Shown here piece by piece: positions 1-6,601 of a stretch of DNA of 9,389 bases. The stretch is from positions 1 through 9,389 of the forward strand of contig DATHII010000226.1 in NCBI GenBank assembly GCA_035316885.1, in the 5' to 3' direction. The position numbers were made by a program, and so were the translations under genes. This DNA is from DASRTE01 sp035316885 (GTDB taxonomy: Bacteria; Actinomycetota; Actinomycetes; Jiangellales; Jiangellaceae). The notes under the pieces were generated by a model that was not told the origin of the DNA, did no database searches, and was given only the letters and a program-made list of their open reading frames with translations. Each line of letters starts with the position of its first letter. Position 1 is the stretch's first letter.

Positions 1-2703
1 GACGACCTCGCCACTGGACGCCGGCGTGCCGTCGTAGGCCTCTCTCGCGAGGTCCACGTTCAGGACGTCGGCCAGCTCGGAGGGGCCGGGCACCACCGCC
101 GTCAGACCGAGTTGGAGCCACTGTGGCCCGTCGGCGACCACCGCATCGTCCGCGGCGACGACCCTCGACCCGGCGCCGTCCGGGACACGCACGCGCTCCG
201 GAGCAGCTACCGCCTCGGCGTCCGCGGTCGCCAACGCTGCGTAGACCAGGGCGAGGTCGCGCGCCGAGAGGCGGAGTTCCGGATCGGCCAGCCGGTCGAG
301 TAGGAGCGACGGCTCGGCATCGGCGAGACTCGTCGGCAGGCCCAGCGCACGGGTCATGCCGTGATCCAGCTCGAAGTCGAGGGGTTGGAGAAGCGCCTTG
401 ACCGCCGCTTCCGCGTCGGCGGCGCAGAACTCGCGGAGCCGCCGTCCTCCGATATGGGCGTGGGTGCGCAGCCACCAGGCGGTGTACGGCTCGACGGTGT
501 GACGGGATCCGTCGCCGAGCATCGCGTAGGCCGGCTCGACGATCGCCGGCCGGGTGGCCGGGCCTCCGGCCAGCACCACCAGCGCCTGCGGCCACGCGTC
601 CTCACGCACCAGGTCGAGATCACGGATGGCACTGAGCTCGACGAGCACCGGCGGCAGCTCCTGGCGGGGCAGGCCGCCCACGACGTCGGCTACCCATCCG
701 CCCTCGTCGTCCAGGTCGTGCCACGAGGCGCCGTCGAGCGGCACGTCGGCATCGTGGACGGCGCCGAAGCCGTCGCGCACACCGACCGACCGCAGGACCG
801 GAATGCCCCACCGTTGCACCGCGTCGGTCGCCACCGAGTACTCCGTCGGATCGACGTCGAGCAGGTCGAGGACCGGCGCCCCGGGCACCAACAGGTCGCC
901 GGCGGCGACAGGGTGCCCGGTTGCGTCCGGCAGCGGGAGCCGGGCCAGCCACGGCTCGTCGTCGACAGTCGCACCGGCAGCGGCAACCAGGTGGAGCACG
1001 GCATCGACCAGTGCCGACCGCTCGTCCGTGGCCACGCTCTCGTCGTCGGCGAGCGCGTCGACGGCGGCCCGGACTGATGCGTCGCGCAGGACCGCAGCGG
1101 GCGTTGCGTCCAGAGCTCCGAGCCGGGTCAGCAGCGGGTGCACCGCCTCGGCGGCGACGATCCTGAGCCCGAGAGGGGCGACGACCTGCGGATCGACCTC
1201 GCCGGTGGGCACCAACAGTCCGCGCGGGCCACGGACGACCCGGCCGTCCGCGAGAGGCACCGGCAGCGTCGCGAGACCGTCCTGGTCGGCCCCGAGGAGG
1301 GCCGCGTAGAGATCGCGCCATCGTGTGGGCGCGAGGTCCAGGCGGCCGAGCTCGTCGACGACATCGGCGAGGGACGTCTCCCGGGCTCCCAGGCGCCGCA
1401 ACGGCTCGGCCCGCCACCACGACGACACGGGCAGGCCACCGACGACAGCCGCGACCGCTGCCGGATCCATGGCCGTGCGCAGCCCGGGCACCAGCACGAC
1501 GTCCACCGGGCGCATCGGGCCGGTGCCGTCGGCCGCGGGCACCAGCGGCGTGACCGCGAGTTCGGCGACCACCGCCCGGTGCAGAGCCGCGTCCAGCTCG
1601 CCGGCGCCGAGCGGACCGGGCACCAGGTCGAGCACTCCGGGACCACTGAGCGCGCTGACCAGCGCCGCGTAGGCACGGCCGACCTCCACCACCAGGGCGT
1701 CGGTGAGCGCACCTGGGGCGACCCGGCGGCGGGCGGAGTCGAGCGGAAAGGTGGCGAGCACGAGCACCGGCAACGCGGTCGACTCGTCGGTAGGCGTCGG
1801 AGCGTGGACGACCCGCGGCACGGAGGCCGGCAGACCCACGGGTCCCCCCACGGCGTCGACGGGCACCGCCACCGTCACGGCCCAGATCGGCCGGGCACGC
1901 TCCTCGGCCGGCCGGTCGGAGAGCAGAGCGGGCGCGATGTCACCGGCCCGGCGGGCCAGATGCCACCGCGTGCGGTCCCCGTCGTCGTCCAGATCGACCG
2001 TGTCACCGGACCATCGGGCGGACAGCACCCGGCGTACGCCGCCGACCTCGACCGCAACCTCGGCCAGGCCGGGCAGCGCCAACAGCAGGGCGTCGCCGAC
2101 GCCCGCCAGCAGTTCCGCGCCGAGGGTGCGGGCCCGGTCGTCGCGAAGTGGCAGCACGACCATCGTGTCGTAGAGAGCGGGTACCTCACCCTCGGCCGGG
2201 AACGGCAGCCGGAGCACCGGAACGGCGTCGCCGCGCCGGGCCAGCTCGGGCACCAGTGCCGGGACACCGGCGGCCGCCGCATGGGCCTCGGCCCGCGACC
2301 ACCGCACGCCTCCGCTCGCTGACAACACGGCCGGCTCGTCGGTCACTGCCAGCACCGCCGCAAAGCCGACGCCGAAGCGCCCGACCGTCGCGACCGGATC
2401 GTCCTCCCGCTTGGTCGAGGCACGCAGCGTCGACAGTCCCTCGACCCCGTGAGCGTCCAGCGGGGCACCGGTGTTCATCGCGGTGAGGACGTCGTCGTCC
2501 AGCCGTAGCAACAGCCGCCCCGGCACACCGGCCCGGACGGCGGCGTCGGCCGCGTTCTGGGCCAGCTCGATGATCAGGCGGTCGCGATACGCACCGCGGA
2601 CGAGCTCTTCCTCGGCGTTGGCGTCCTCGCGGAACCGGGCGGGCGACGCGGCCCACGTCTCCAGGACCCGCGAACGCAGCGACGCCGTGCCGAACGGGTC
2701 CAC
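1..2703 (-). CDS. Sacsin-type GHKL ATPase (Hsp90-like ATP-binding fold), 3' end beyond the window
   Basis: The frame is open for all 901 codons from a GTG at 2703 to the left edge, so the C-terminus is missing. The N-terminus carries a GHKL ATP-binding domain. The N-box is ELAQNAADA at residues 46-54, with Asn50 and Asp53. A DNGxG-like turn, MNTGAP, lies at 76-81. The glycine-rich lid GRFGVGFAAV spans 108-117. Hsp90, MutL and histidine kinases share this fold, but the order and the NTGAP variant best fit the sacsin N-terminal ATP-binding-like family. I see no histidine-kinase H-box. The rest is Leu/Ala/Val/Asp-rich with no motif I recognise. The GTG start is supported by GAGGGG at 2713-2718, nine bases upstream, which overlaps the stop of the DUF3027 gene; this suggests translational coupling. 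A chaperone-like or regulatory ATPase role is inference. Family assignment is fairly sure; the substrate is unknown. Confidence 0.85.
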   Translation of the reverse strand, partial: MDPFGTASLRSRVLETWAASPARFREDANAEEELVRGAYRDRLIIELAQNAADAAVRAGVPGRLLLRLDDDVLTAMNTGAPLDAHGVEGLSTLRASTKREDDPVATVGRFGVGFAAVLAVTDEPAVLSASGGVRWSRAEAHAAAAGVPALVPELARRGDAVPVLRLPFPAEGEVPALYDTMVVLPLRDDRARTLGAELLAGVGDALLLALPGLAEVAVEVGGVRRVLSARWSGDTVDLDDDGDRTRWHLARRAGDIAPALLSDRPAEERARPIWAVTVAVPVDAVGGPVGLPASVPRVVHAPTPTDESTALPVLVLATFPLDSARRRVAPGALTDALVVEVGRAYAALVSALSGPGVLDLVPGPLGAGELDAALHRAVVAELAVTPLVPAADGTGPMRPVDVVLVPGLRTAMDPAAVAAVVGGLPVSSWWRAEPLRRLGARETSLADVVDELGRLDLAPTRWRDLYAALLGADQDGLATLPVPLADGRVVRGPRGLLVPTGEVDPQVVAPLGLRIVAAEAVHPLLTRLGALDATPAAVLRDASVRAAVDALADDESVATDERSALVDAVLHLVAAAGATVDDEPWLARLPLPDATGHPVAAGDLLVPGAPVLDLLDVDPTEYSVATDAVQRWGIPVLRSVGVRDGFGAVHDADVPLDGASWHDLDDEGGWVADVVGGLPRQELPPVLVELSAIRDLDLVREDAWPQALVVLAGGPATRPAIVEPAYAMLGDGSRHTVEPYTAWWLRTHAHIGGRRLREFCAADAEAAVKALLQPLDFELDHGMTRALGLPTSLADAEPSLLLDRLADPELRLSARDLALVYAALATADAEAVAAPERVRVPDGAGSRVVAADDAVVADGPQWLQLGLTAVVPGPSELADVLNVDLAREAYDGTPASSGEVV

Positions 2704-2712
2704 GCGATGCCG

Positions 2713-2718
2713 CCCCTC
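2713..2718 (-). promoter_or_regulatory. Ribosome-binding site of the sacsin-type ATPase gene, overlapping the upstream stop codon
   Basis: Read on the minus strand this is GAGGGG, followed by nine bases and the GTG at 2703-2701. Two of its bases belong to the TGA stop (2719-2717) of the DUF3027 gene. A ribosome terminating there would sit on the next initiation site, so coupled translation of the pair is likely. This site decides the GTG start of the downstream gene. Confidence 0.6.
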
Positions 2719-3529
2719 AGGAGTGGCCGAGCTCCTCGTCGGCGGCGGCCTCGATGGGAACGTTCGGCACGAGCTCGTGCGAGAGGGTGTCGAACACGGG
2801 CCCTGCGACGGCCGGCAGGGGCTGGCCCACCCGCACCTCCGAATGAGCGCCGCAGCCGTGGTCGTAGGACACGACCTGCCCGTCGAACGGCGCCCGTTCG
2901 TTGGCGCACACGCCGAAGACCCGTCCGAGCGCTCCGGCCAGTGGGACCAGGAAGCCGCACGTCTCACAACGGAACGGGGCGGCTCGGGAGATCTCGGTAT
3001 CCGGCCCGCCGGTGCCGTCGCGCCACCGGTCGGCGGCGTCGTCACGGCCCCATGGCGAGAGCACGCGCGCCCGTCCCAGCCCGAGCTCGTCGGTGACTGC
3101 GCGGGATGCGTCCGGGTCGGGGTCGTCATCGGCGCCCGTGTAGCCGGGCACGAGCCGCGGATCGTCGTCGGCGGTCGGAAGCAGGTCGCCGGGCCCGAGG
3201 TCGGCCGGCTCGAGCCGCTCGTCCCACGGCACCCACGGCGGCGCCAGGATCGCTTCCGGGCCGGGCAGCAGGACGCACTCGTCGACCGTGACGACCTTGG
3301 CCCGCGAGGCCCGGACGACCGTGACCGACCAGCGCCAGCCGCGGTAGCCCTCCGTGGTGCAGTCGAAGAAGTGGGTGACGACGCGCTCGCCCTCGACATC
3401 GTGGCCGAGATGTTCGCCGACCAGGTCGGCACGGGCGACGTCGATTGCTGCCGCGCGGGCGACGTCGACCGCCTCGATGCAGGCGGTGTCGCCCTTGCGG
3501 CTGCGGGACGGGGACGGTGCGAAGGTCAC
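2717..3529 (-). CDS. DUF3027 family protein with C-terminal zinc-binding-like Cys/His cluster
   Basis: A 270-residue protein of unknown function, recognised by DUF3027 signatures: VGEHLG (37-42), GERVVTHFFDC (47-57), GYRGWRW (61-67), LLPGPEAILAPPWVPW (87-102) and DLLPTADDDPRLVPGY (115-130). The C-terminal part has Cys188-x2-Cys191, Cys208, then His224, Cys226 and His229 (DHGCGAHSE), which look like a zinc ribbon. There is no signal peptide or membrane segment, so it is probably cytosolic. The frame stays open up to 3718, but that extension is low-complexity and overlaps the divergent permease gene, so I chose the GTG at 3529. This start has no clear ribosome-binding site. A GAGAAT at 3543-3538, eight bases upstream, could be a -10 box for a leaderless message. 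It is the first gene of an operon with the sacsin-type ATPase 13 bp downstream. A role with that ATPase is inference. Confidence 0.85.
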   Translation of the reverse strand: MTFAPSPSRSRKGDTACIEAVDVARAAAIDVARADLVGEHLGHDVEGERVVTHFFDCTTEGYRGWRWSVTVVRASRAKVVTVDECVLLPGPEAILAPPWVPWDERLEPADLGPGDLLPTADDDPRLVPGYTGADDDPDPDASRAVTDELGLGRARVLSPWGRDDAADRWRDGTGGPDTEISRAAPFRCETCGFLVPLAGALGRVFGVCANERAPFDGQVVSYDHGCGAHSEVRVGQPLPAVAGPVFDTLSHELVPNVPIEAAADEELGHS

Positions 3530-3623
3530 GAAGGGTGATTCTCGCAAACCCCGGGCCGGAGCGACACCTGCACCCTGGACCGGCGCCAGAGTGCCGTTCT
3601 GGTGATTGGGGTTGGATGGGCGC
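3530..3623. promoter_or_regulatory. Divergent intergenic region between the DUF3027 and MFS genes
   Basis: About 94 bp must hold the promoters for both divergent genes. On the minus strand GAGAAT (3543-3538) lies eight bases before the GTG of the DUF3027 gene, a spacing compatible with a leaderless transcript. On the plus strand I see no convincing -10 or -35 hexamer. No strong inverted repeat or operator was recognised. Confidence 0.35.
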
Positions 3624-4943
3624 GTGAGGCCGGGACGGGCGCGTCGCGTCGCCGGGGTGTCCGCGCGGGCCGCCCGGACGGCGGCCGCGTCGACCTCACA
3701 AGCCGCCCGGTCCGGCACTGCCCGCCTGCGCCGGGCGGCCAGCGCAAAGGGTGCAGGTCAGTCCGGGCTGTCCCGTCTGATCGAACTGAACGCCGTCAAC
3801 GCCGCGGCCGACGTTCTCGTCGCCATCGCACTGGCAGACACGCTGTTCTTCTCGGTCGCCACGTCCGAGGCACGTGGACGCGTTGCGCTCTACCTGGTGC
3901 TGACGATGGCCCCGTTCGTCGTCGTCGCCCCGGTCATCGGCCCCTTCCTGGACCGGTTTCGGCACGGCCGCCGCTGGGCCATCGGGACGACCACGGCGCT
4001 GCGCGGCTTCCTCTGCTGGGTCATGGCCGGAGCCGTGATCGCCGAAGCGGTCTGGCTCTACCCGGCCGCGTTCGGCTGCCTGGTCGCGTCCAAGGCCTTC
4101 GTCGTCACCCGGGCCGCGGCCGTTCCGAGGCTGCTGCCCGAGGGGGTGCAGTTGGTCACCGCGAACTCACGCCTGTCCATGGCGGCGGTGATCGGGGCGG
4201 CGGTAGCCGCGCCGATCGGAGTCGGCCTGACGGTCATCGGGTCGGACTGGCCCCTGCGGATCGCCTTCCTTGCCTATGTGGCCGCAACCGTCCAGGCGAT
4301 CCTGCTCCCTGCCAGGGTGGACTCGGCGGCCGGCGAGGGCGAGGCCTCCCTGCGCGAGGGCAGCGCGGCCCCCGGTCGGGCCTACCGGGTGGGCGGCACA
4401 GTGGTCCGGGCGCTTCGCGCCAACACCGCGCTGCGCGCGTTCTCCGGGTTCCTCACCTTCTTCCTCGCGTTCGTCCTGCGCGAGGAACCGGTCGCGGGCC
4501 TCGACGACGCGGTGGCGATAGCCCTGCTGGCCGTCGCCGCGTGGGTGGGTAGCACGGCCGGCACCGCCATCGGTGCGACTTCACGTGCTCGCAGCCCGGA
4601 CACGACAGTGCTGACGCTCGTCGCGGCGTCAGCCGCGGTCGCCGCGCTCACCGCGGTGCTCTGGGGACTGGTCACCGTCATCCTGGTCGCCTTCGCCGCC
4701 GGCTTCGGCCAACAGTTGGGCCGGCTCTCGCTGGACGCCGTCGTGCAGCGAGAGGTCCCCGAGCACGTACGAGCCAGCGCGTTCGCCCGTTCGGACACCC
4801 TGCTTCAGCTCGCCTGGGTGCTCGGCGGCGGGTTGGGGATCGCGCTGCCCTTGATCCCGCCGCTCGGCATGGGGATCGCCGCGGCCGGCCTGCTCGCCGG
4901 CCTGATCGCGGCCCAGCGGGTGCGCCCCGAGACTCCGCCCTAG
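3624..4943 (+). CDS. MFS-type integral membrane transporter, substrate unknown
   Basis: From the GTG at 3624 this is a 439-residue polytopic membrane protein with roughly 11-12 hydrophobic segments. The first is near residues 56-78 (NAAADVLVAIALADTLFF) and the second near 87-109. The loop between segments 2 and 3 reads GPFLDRFRHGRR (106-117), a close match to MFS motif A. A hydrophilic central loop spans about 232-270 and the last helices end near 430. The first ~50 residues are unusually Arg/Ala-rich for a permease. The start is uncertain: a TTG at 3606 and a GTG at 3657 are in frame, and none has a clear ribosome-binding site. The gene is divergent from the DUF3027 operon and convergent with the cold-shock gene, sharing its stop palindrome. 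Similar proteins sit near cspB in other actinobacteria (from memory, Rv0876c of M. tuberculosis). The substrate cannot be told from sequence. Confidence 0.85.
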   Translation: MRPGRARRVAGVSARAARTAAASTSQAARSGTARLRRAASAKGAGQSGLSRLIELNAVNAAADVLVAIALADTLFFSVATSEARGRVALYLVLTMAPFVVVAPVIGPFLDRFRHGRRWAIGTTTALRGFLCWVMAGAVIAEAVWLYPAAFGCLVASKAFVVTRAAAVPRLLPEGVQLVTANSRLSMAAVIGAAVAAPIGVGLTVIGSDWPLRIAFLAYVAATVQAILLPARVDSAAGEGEASLREGSAAPGRAYRVGGTVVRALRANTALRAFSGFLTFFLAFVLREEPVAGLDDAVAIALLAVAAWVGSTAGTAIGATSRARSPDTTVLTLVAASAAVAALTAVLWGLVTVILVAFAAGFGQQLGRLSLDAVVQREVPEHVRASAFARSDTLLQLAWVLGGGLGIALPLIPPLGMGIAAAGLLAGLIAAQRVRPETPP

Positions 4944-5323
4944 GTGTCGAGGTCGTCGGCGACGGCCCGCAGCACGGCGGCAACCTTGTGCGCAGACTTG
5001 CTCTCGGGGTGGCGACCGCGGCGGTAGGAGTTGGAGACGCCGTCGAGCAGCTTGATGAGGTCTTCGATCATCGCGACCATGTCGTCGGGCTTCTTGCGGG
5101 AGGCGGCCACGACCGATGGGATCGGGTCGAGCACGTGGATGGACAGCGCCTGCTCCCCCCGCTTGCCCTCGGCGACGCCGAACTCGACACGCTGACCCGG
5201 CTTGAGCGCGGCCAATCCGGCAGGGAGCGCGGAGGAGTGGACGAAGACGTCGCCGCCGTCGTCCTTGGAGAGGAAGCCGAAGCCCTTCTCGGTGTCGTAC
5301 CACTTGACCTTGCCGGTAGGCAC
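4940..5323 (-). CDS. CspB-like cold-shock-domain protein with ~60-residue C-terminal tail
   Basis: This is a 127-residue single-stranded nucleic-acid-binding protein. Residues 1-66 form a cold-shock domain with GKVKWYD (4-10), RNP1 KGFGF (13-17) and RNP2 VFVHSSALP (26-34). Typical bacterial Csp proteins are about 67-70 residues. Here a basic, helical-looking extension follows (DDMVAMIEDLIKLLD, 80-94; then RRGRHPESKSAHKVAAVLRAVADDL). Such tailed proteins are known in actinobacteria; M. tuberculosis CspB (Rv0871) is about 135 residues from memory. The start is GTG at 5323, with GAGG six bases upstream (5333-5330). An ATG at 5362 is in frame but would add 13 residues upstream of the conserved fold start. 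The gene is divergent from the HipA-like kinase and convergent with the MFS gene. A role as an RNA chaperone or antiterminator is inferred from the family. The function of the tail is unknown. Confidence 0.9.
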   Translation of the reverse strand: MPTGKVKWYDTEKGFGFLSKDDGGDVFVHSSALPAGLAALKPGQRVEFGVAEGKRGEQALSIHVLDPIPSVVAASRKKPDDMVAMIEDLIKLLDGVSNSYRRGRHPESKSAHKVAAVLRAVADDLDT

Positions 5324-5388
5324 GGCGGACCTCGTTACGTCGTCGGTGTCGGGACCCTGCACAGCGTAATGCCGTACGGTCCGGGTTC
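5324..5388. promoter_or_regulatory. Divergent promoter region of the cold-shock gene and the HipA-like kinase gene
   Basis: Only 65 bp separate the two divergent genes. On the plus strand TACGGT (5375-5380) fits the actinobacterial -10 pattern TAnnnT. It is eight bases from the kinase ATG, which has no ribosome-binding site, so that message is probably leaderless. On the minus strand TACGCT (5368-5363) is a candidate -10 for the cold-shock gene and would give a leader of roughly 30 bases. The -35 elements are not convincing. CCGTACGG (5372-5379) is a perfect 8-bp palindrome overlapping the plus-strand -10, so the two promoters may interfere or share an operator. All of this is inference from short motifs. 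Confidence 0.4.
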
Positions 5389-6144
5389 ATGGTCGAGGTA
5401 GCCGTCGACACCCTCCGTCGGGTGCAGGCGACGCGCTACGTCGAGCCGCTTCGGGAGGGCGGTTCACTGCCCGGGTTGGTCGAGGCCGACGACCTGGGGA
5501 CATACGTGGTCAAGTTCCGCGGCGCCGGGCAGGGCGTGAAGGCGCTGGTGGCGGAGGTGATCGTCGGCGAGCTCGGGCGCAGGCTGGGCGTCCGCGTCCC
5601 CGAACAGGTTCTGGTCGAGATGGACCCATCGATCGGGCGGCGCGAGCCCGACCCCGAGGTTCAAGAGCTCCTGCTGGCCAGCCCCGGCGCGAACCTGGGG
5701 GTCGACTTCCTGCCTCGTTCCCTCGGCTACGACGGCCTGGCGTGGCGCCCCGATTCCGACGCGGCGGGGCGAGTCCTCTGGCTGGATGCACTCACGGTCA
5801 ACGTCGACCGCAGCTGGCGGAATCCGAACCTGCTCGTCTGGCACGAGCAGCTGTGGGCGATCGACCACGGCGCGGCCCTGCTGTTCCAGCACACCTGGCC
5901 GGGCGCCGAAACCTTCGCGTTGCGGCCCTACCCGCTGACCGAGCACGCTCTGGCGCCGTTCTGGCGCTCGGTCGCGGCCGCCGATGCCGAGCTGGCGGCA
6001 CAGGTGACGTCGGACCTGCTGGAAGAGGTTGTCGCGCTCGTCCCCCGCGACTGGCTTGCGGCGGACGCCCGCCCGACATACGTCGAGTACTTGTTGGCCC
6101 GCACGGCGGCATCGGCGACCTGGCTGCCCGGGGTTGCGGCGTGA
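5389..6144 (+). CDS. HipA-like kinase family protein
   Basis: A 251-residue protein with a compact HipA-like kinase fold. YVVKFRGAGQG (39-49) supplies the likely ATP-binding lysine, Lys42. LDALTVNVDRSWRNPNLLV (132-150) looks like the catalytic loop, with Asp140 as candidate base and Asn145/Asn147 for metal. WAIDHGAAL (156-164) is the DFG-like strand, with Asp159. It is much shorter than E. coli HipA (about 440 residues) and lacks the N-terminal HipA domain. No HipB-like helix-turn-helix gene is adjacent. The ATG at 5389 has no ribosome-binding site but lies eight bases after a TAnnnT, suggesting a leaderless transcript. Its stop overlaps the start of the DUF3037 gene (GTGA), so the two are cotranslated. 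It may phosphorylate a protein substrate, but the target is unknown. It could also be a housekeeping kinase rather than a toxin. Confidence 0.85.
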   Translation: MVEVAVDTLRRVQATRYVEPLREGGSLPGLVEADDLGTYVVKFRGAGQGVKALVAEVIVGELGRRLGVRVPEQVLVEMDPSIGRREPDPEVQELLLASPGANLGVDFLPRSLGYDGLAWRPDSDAAGRVLWLDALTVNVDRSWRNPNLLVWHEQLWAIDHGAALLFQHTWPGAETFALRPYPLTEHALAPFWRSVAAADAELAAQVTSDLLEEVVALVPRDWLAADARPTYVEYLLARTAASATWLPGVAA

Positions 6145-6506
6145 AGGCTTTCGAGTACGCCGTCCTGCGGGCCGTACCTCGCGTGGAGCGGGGCGAGTTC
6201 GTCAACGTCGGCGTGATCGTCTACAGCCAGGAACTCGACTACCTAGAGGCTTCCGTGCACGTCGATGGCGCCCGGCTGCAGGCGCTGGACGCCGAAGTCG
6301 ACGTGGACGCGGTGTGTGCGGCTGTCGACGCTGTGCGGGCCATCTGCGCGGGCCGGGGTCCCGCGGCGACGGGCACTCGGGGCGAGCGCTTCCGATGGCT
6401 GACCGCCCCGCGCAGCACGATCGTGCAGCCCGGACCCGTCCATGCCGGCGTCACAGACTCCCCCGCCGCCGAGCTGGCACACCTACTGGACCGCCTGGTC
6501 CGCTGA
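6141..6506 (+). CDS. DUF3037 family protein, partner of the HipA-like kinase
   Basis: A 121-residue cytosolic protein of unknown function. The N-terminus EYAVLRAVPRVERGEFVNVGVIVY (5-28) is the hallmark of DUF3037: a short strand, then PR-x-ERGE-x-VNVGV. The middle is acidic (AEVDVDAVCAAVDAVRAI, 51-68), followed by RFRWLTAPRSTIVQPGP (83-99) and a short Leu-rich C-terminal helix (LAHLLDRL). The start GTG (6141-6143) overlaps the kinase stop TGA (6142-6144), which fixes the start and implies coupled translation. No membrane or DNA-binding motif is visible. DUF3037 genes occur next to HipA-like kinase genes in other bacteria (from memory), so it may be a regulator, adaptor or substrate of that kinase. 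A large hairpin lies 24 bases past its stop codon. Confidence 0.85.
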   Translation: MKAFEYAVLRAVPRVERGEFVNVGVIVYSQELDYLEASVHVDGARLQALDAEVDVDAVCAAVDAVRAICAGRGPAATGTRGERFRWLTAPRSTIVQPGPVHAGVTDSPAAELAHLLDRLVR

Positions 6507-6530
6507 GCCCTTCTCCCCTCCTCCTCGGCG

Positions 6531-6590
6531 ACTTGTGGCGGGTTTGACACGCCTCCTCGTCCGACGAGGCGTTCCCAACCAGCCACAAGT
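6531..6590. terminator. Two-tier hairpin between convergent genes, probable bidirectional terminator
   Basis: ACTTGTGGC (6531-6539) pairs perfectly with GCCACAAGT (6582-6590). After a G/A mismatch, GGTT (6541-6544) pairs with AACC (6577-6580). Inside this, GCCTC (6551-6555) pairs with GAGGC (6566-6570) to form a second hairpin. The element lies between the stop of the DUF3037 gene (6506) and the stop of the HAD-LarE gene (6602), where a terminator serving both directions is expected. There is no T-run, which is common for actinobacterial terminators. The elaborate symmetry leaves open a dispersed palindromic repeat. Confidence 0.55.
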
Positions 6591-6601
6591 TGGCGGACGG
6601 G

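Noticed and set aside
620..1420. A 266-codon open frame on the minus strand inside the ATPase gene
   Set aside because: It lies in another frame of the same strand. Its product is Arg/Ala/Pro-rich low complexity, while the ATPase frame is unbroken across the region.
1138..2322. A 394-codon open frame on the plus strand
   Set aside because: It is the exact codon-antisense shadow of the sacsin-type ATPase. Its product is Arg/His/Gly/Gln-rich with no domain, as expected from GC-rich antisense frames. The same applies to 361-1077 (+).
3530..3718. N-terminal extension of the DUF3027 protein to an upstream in-frame start at 3718
   Set aside because: The 63 extra residues are low-complexity, overlap the divergent MFS gene and precede the region where DUF3027 similarity begins.
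4629..5411. A 260-codon minus-strand frame spanning the cold-shock gene and the end of the MFS gene
   Set aside because: It overlaps two well-supported genes in a different frame and gives an Arg-rich product without motifs.
5389..6506. Canonical HipBA toxin-antitoxin locus
   Set aside because: There is no HipB-type helix-turn-helix gene next to the kinase, and the kinase lacks the N-terminal HipA domain. Only the kinase-like core is shared.
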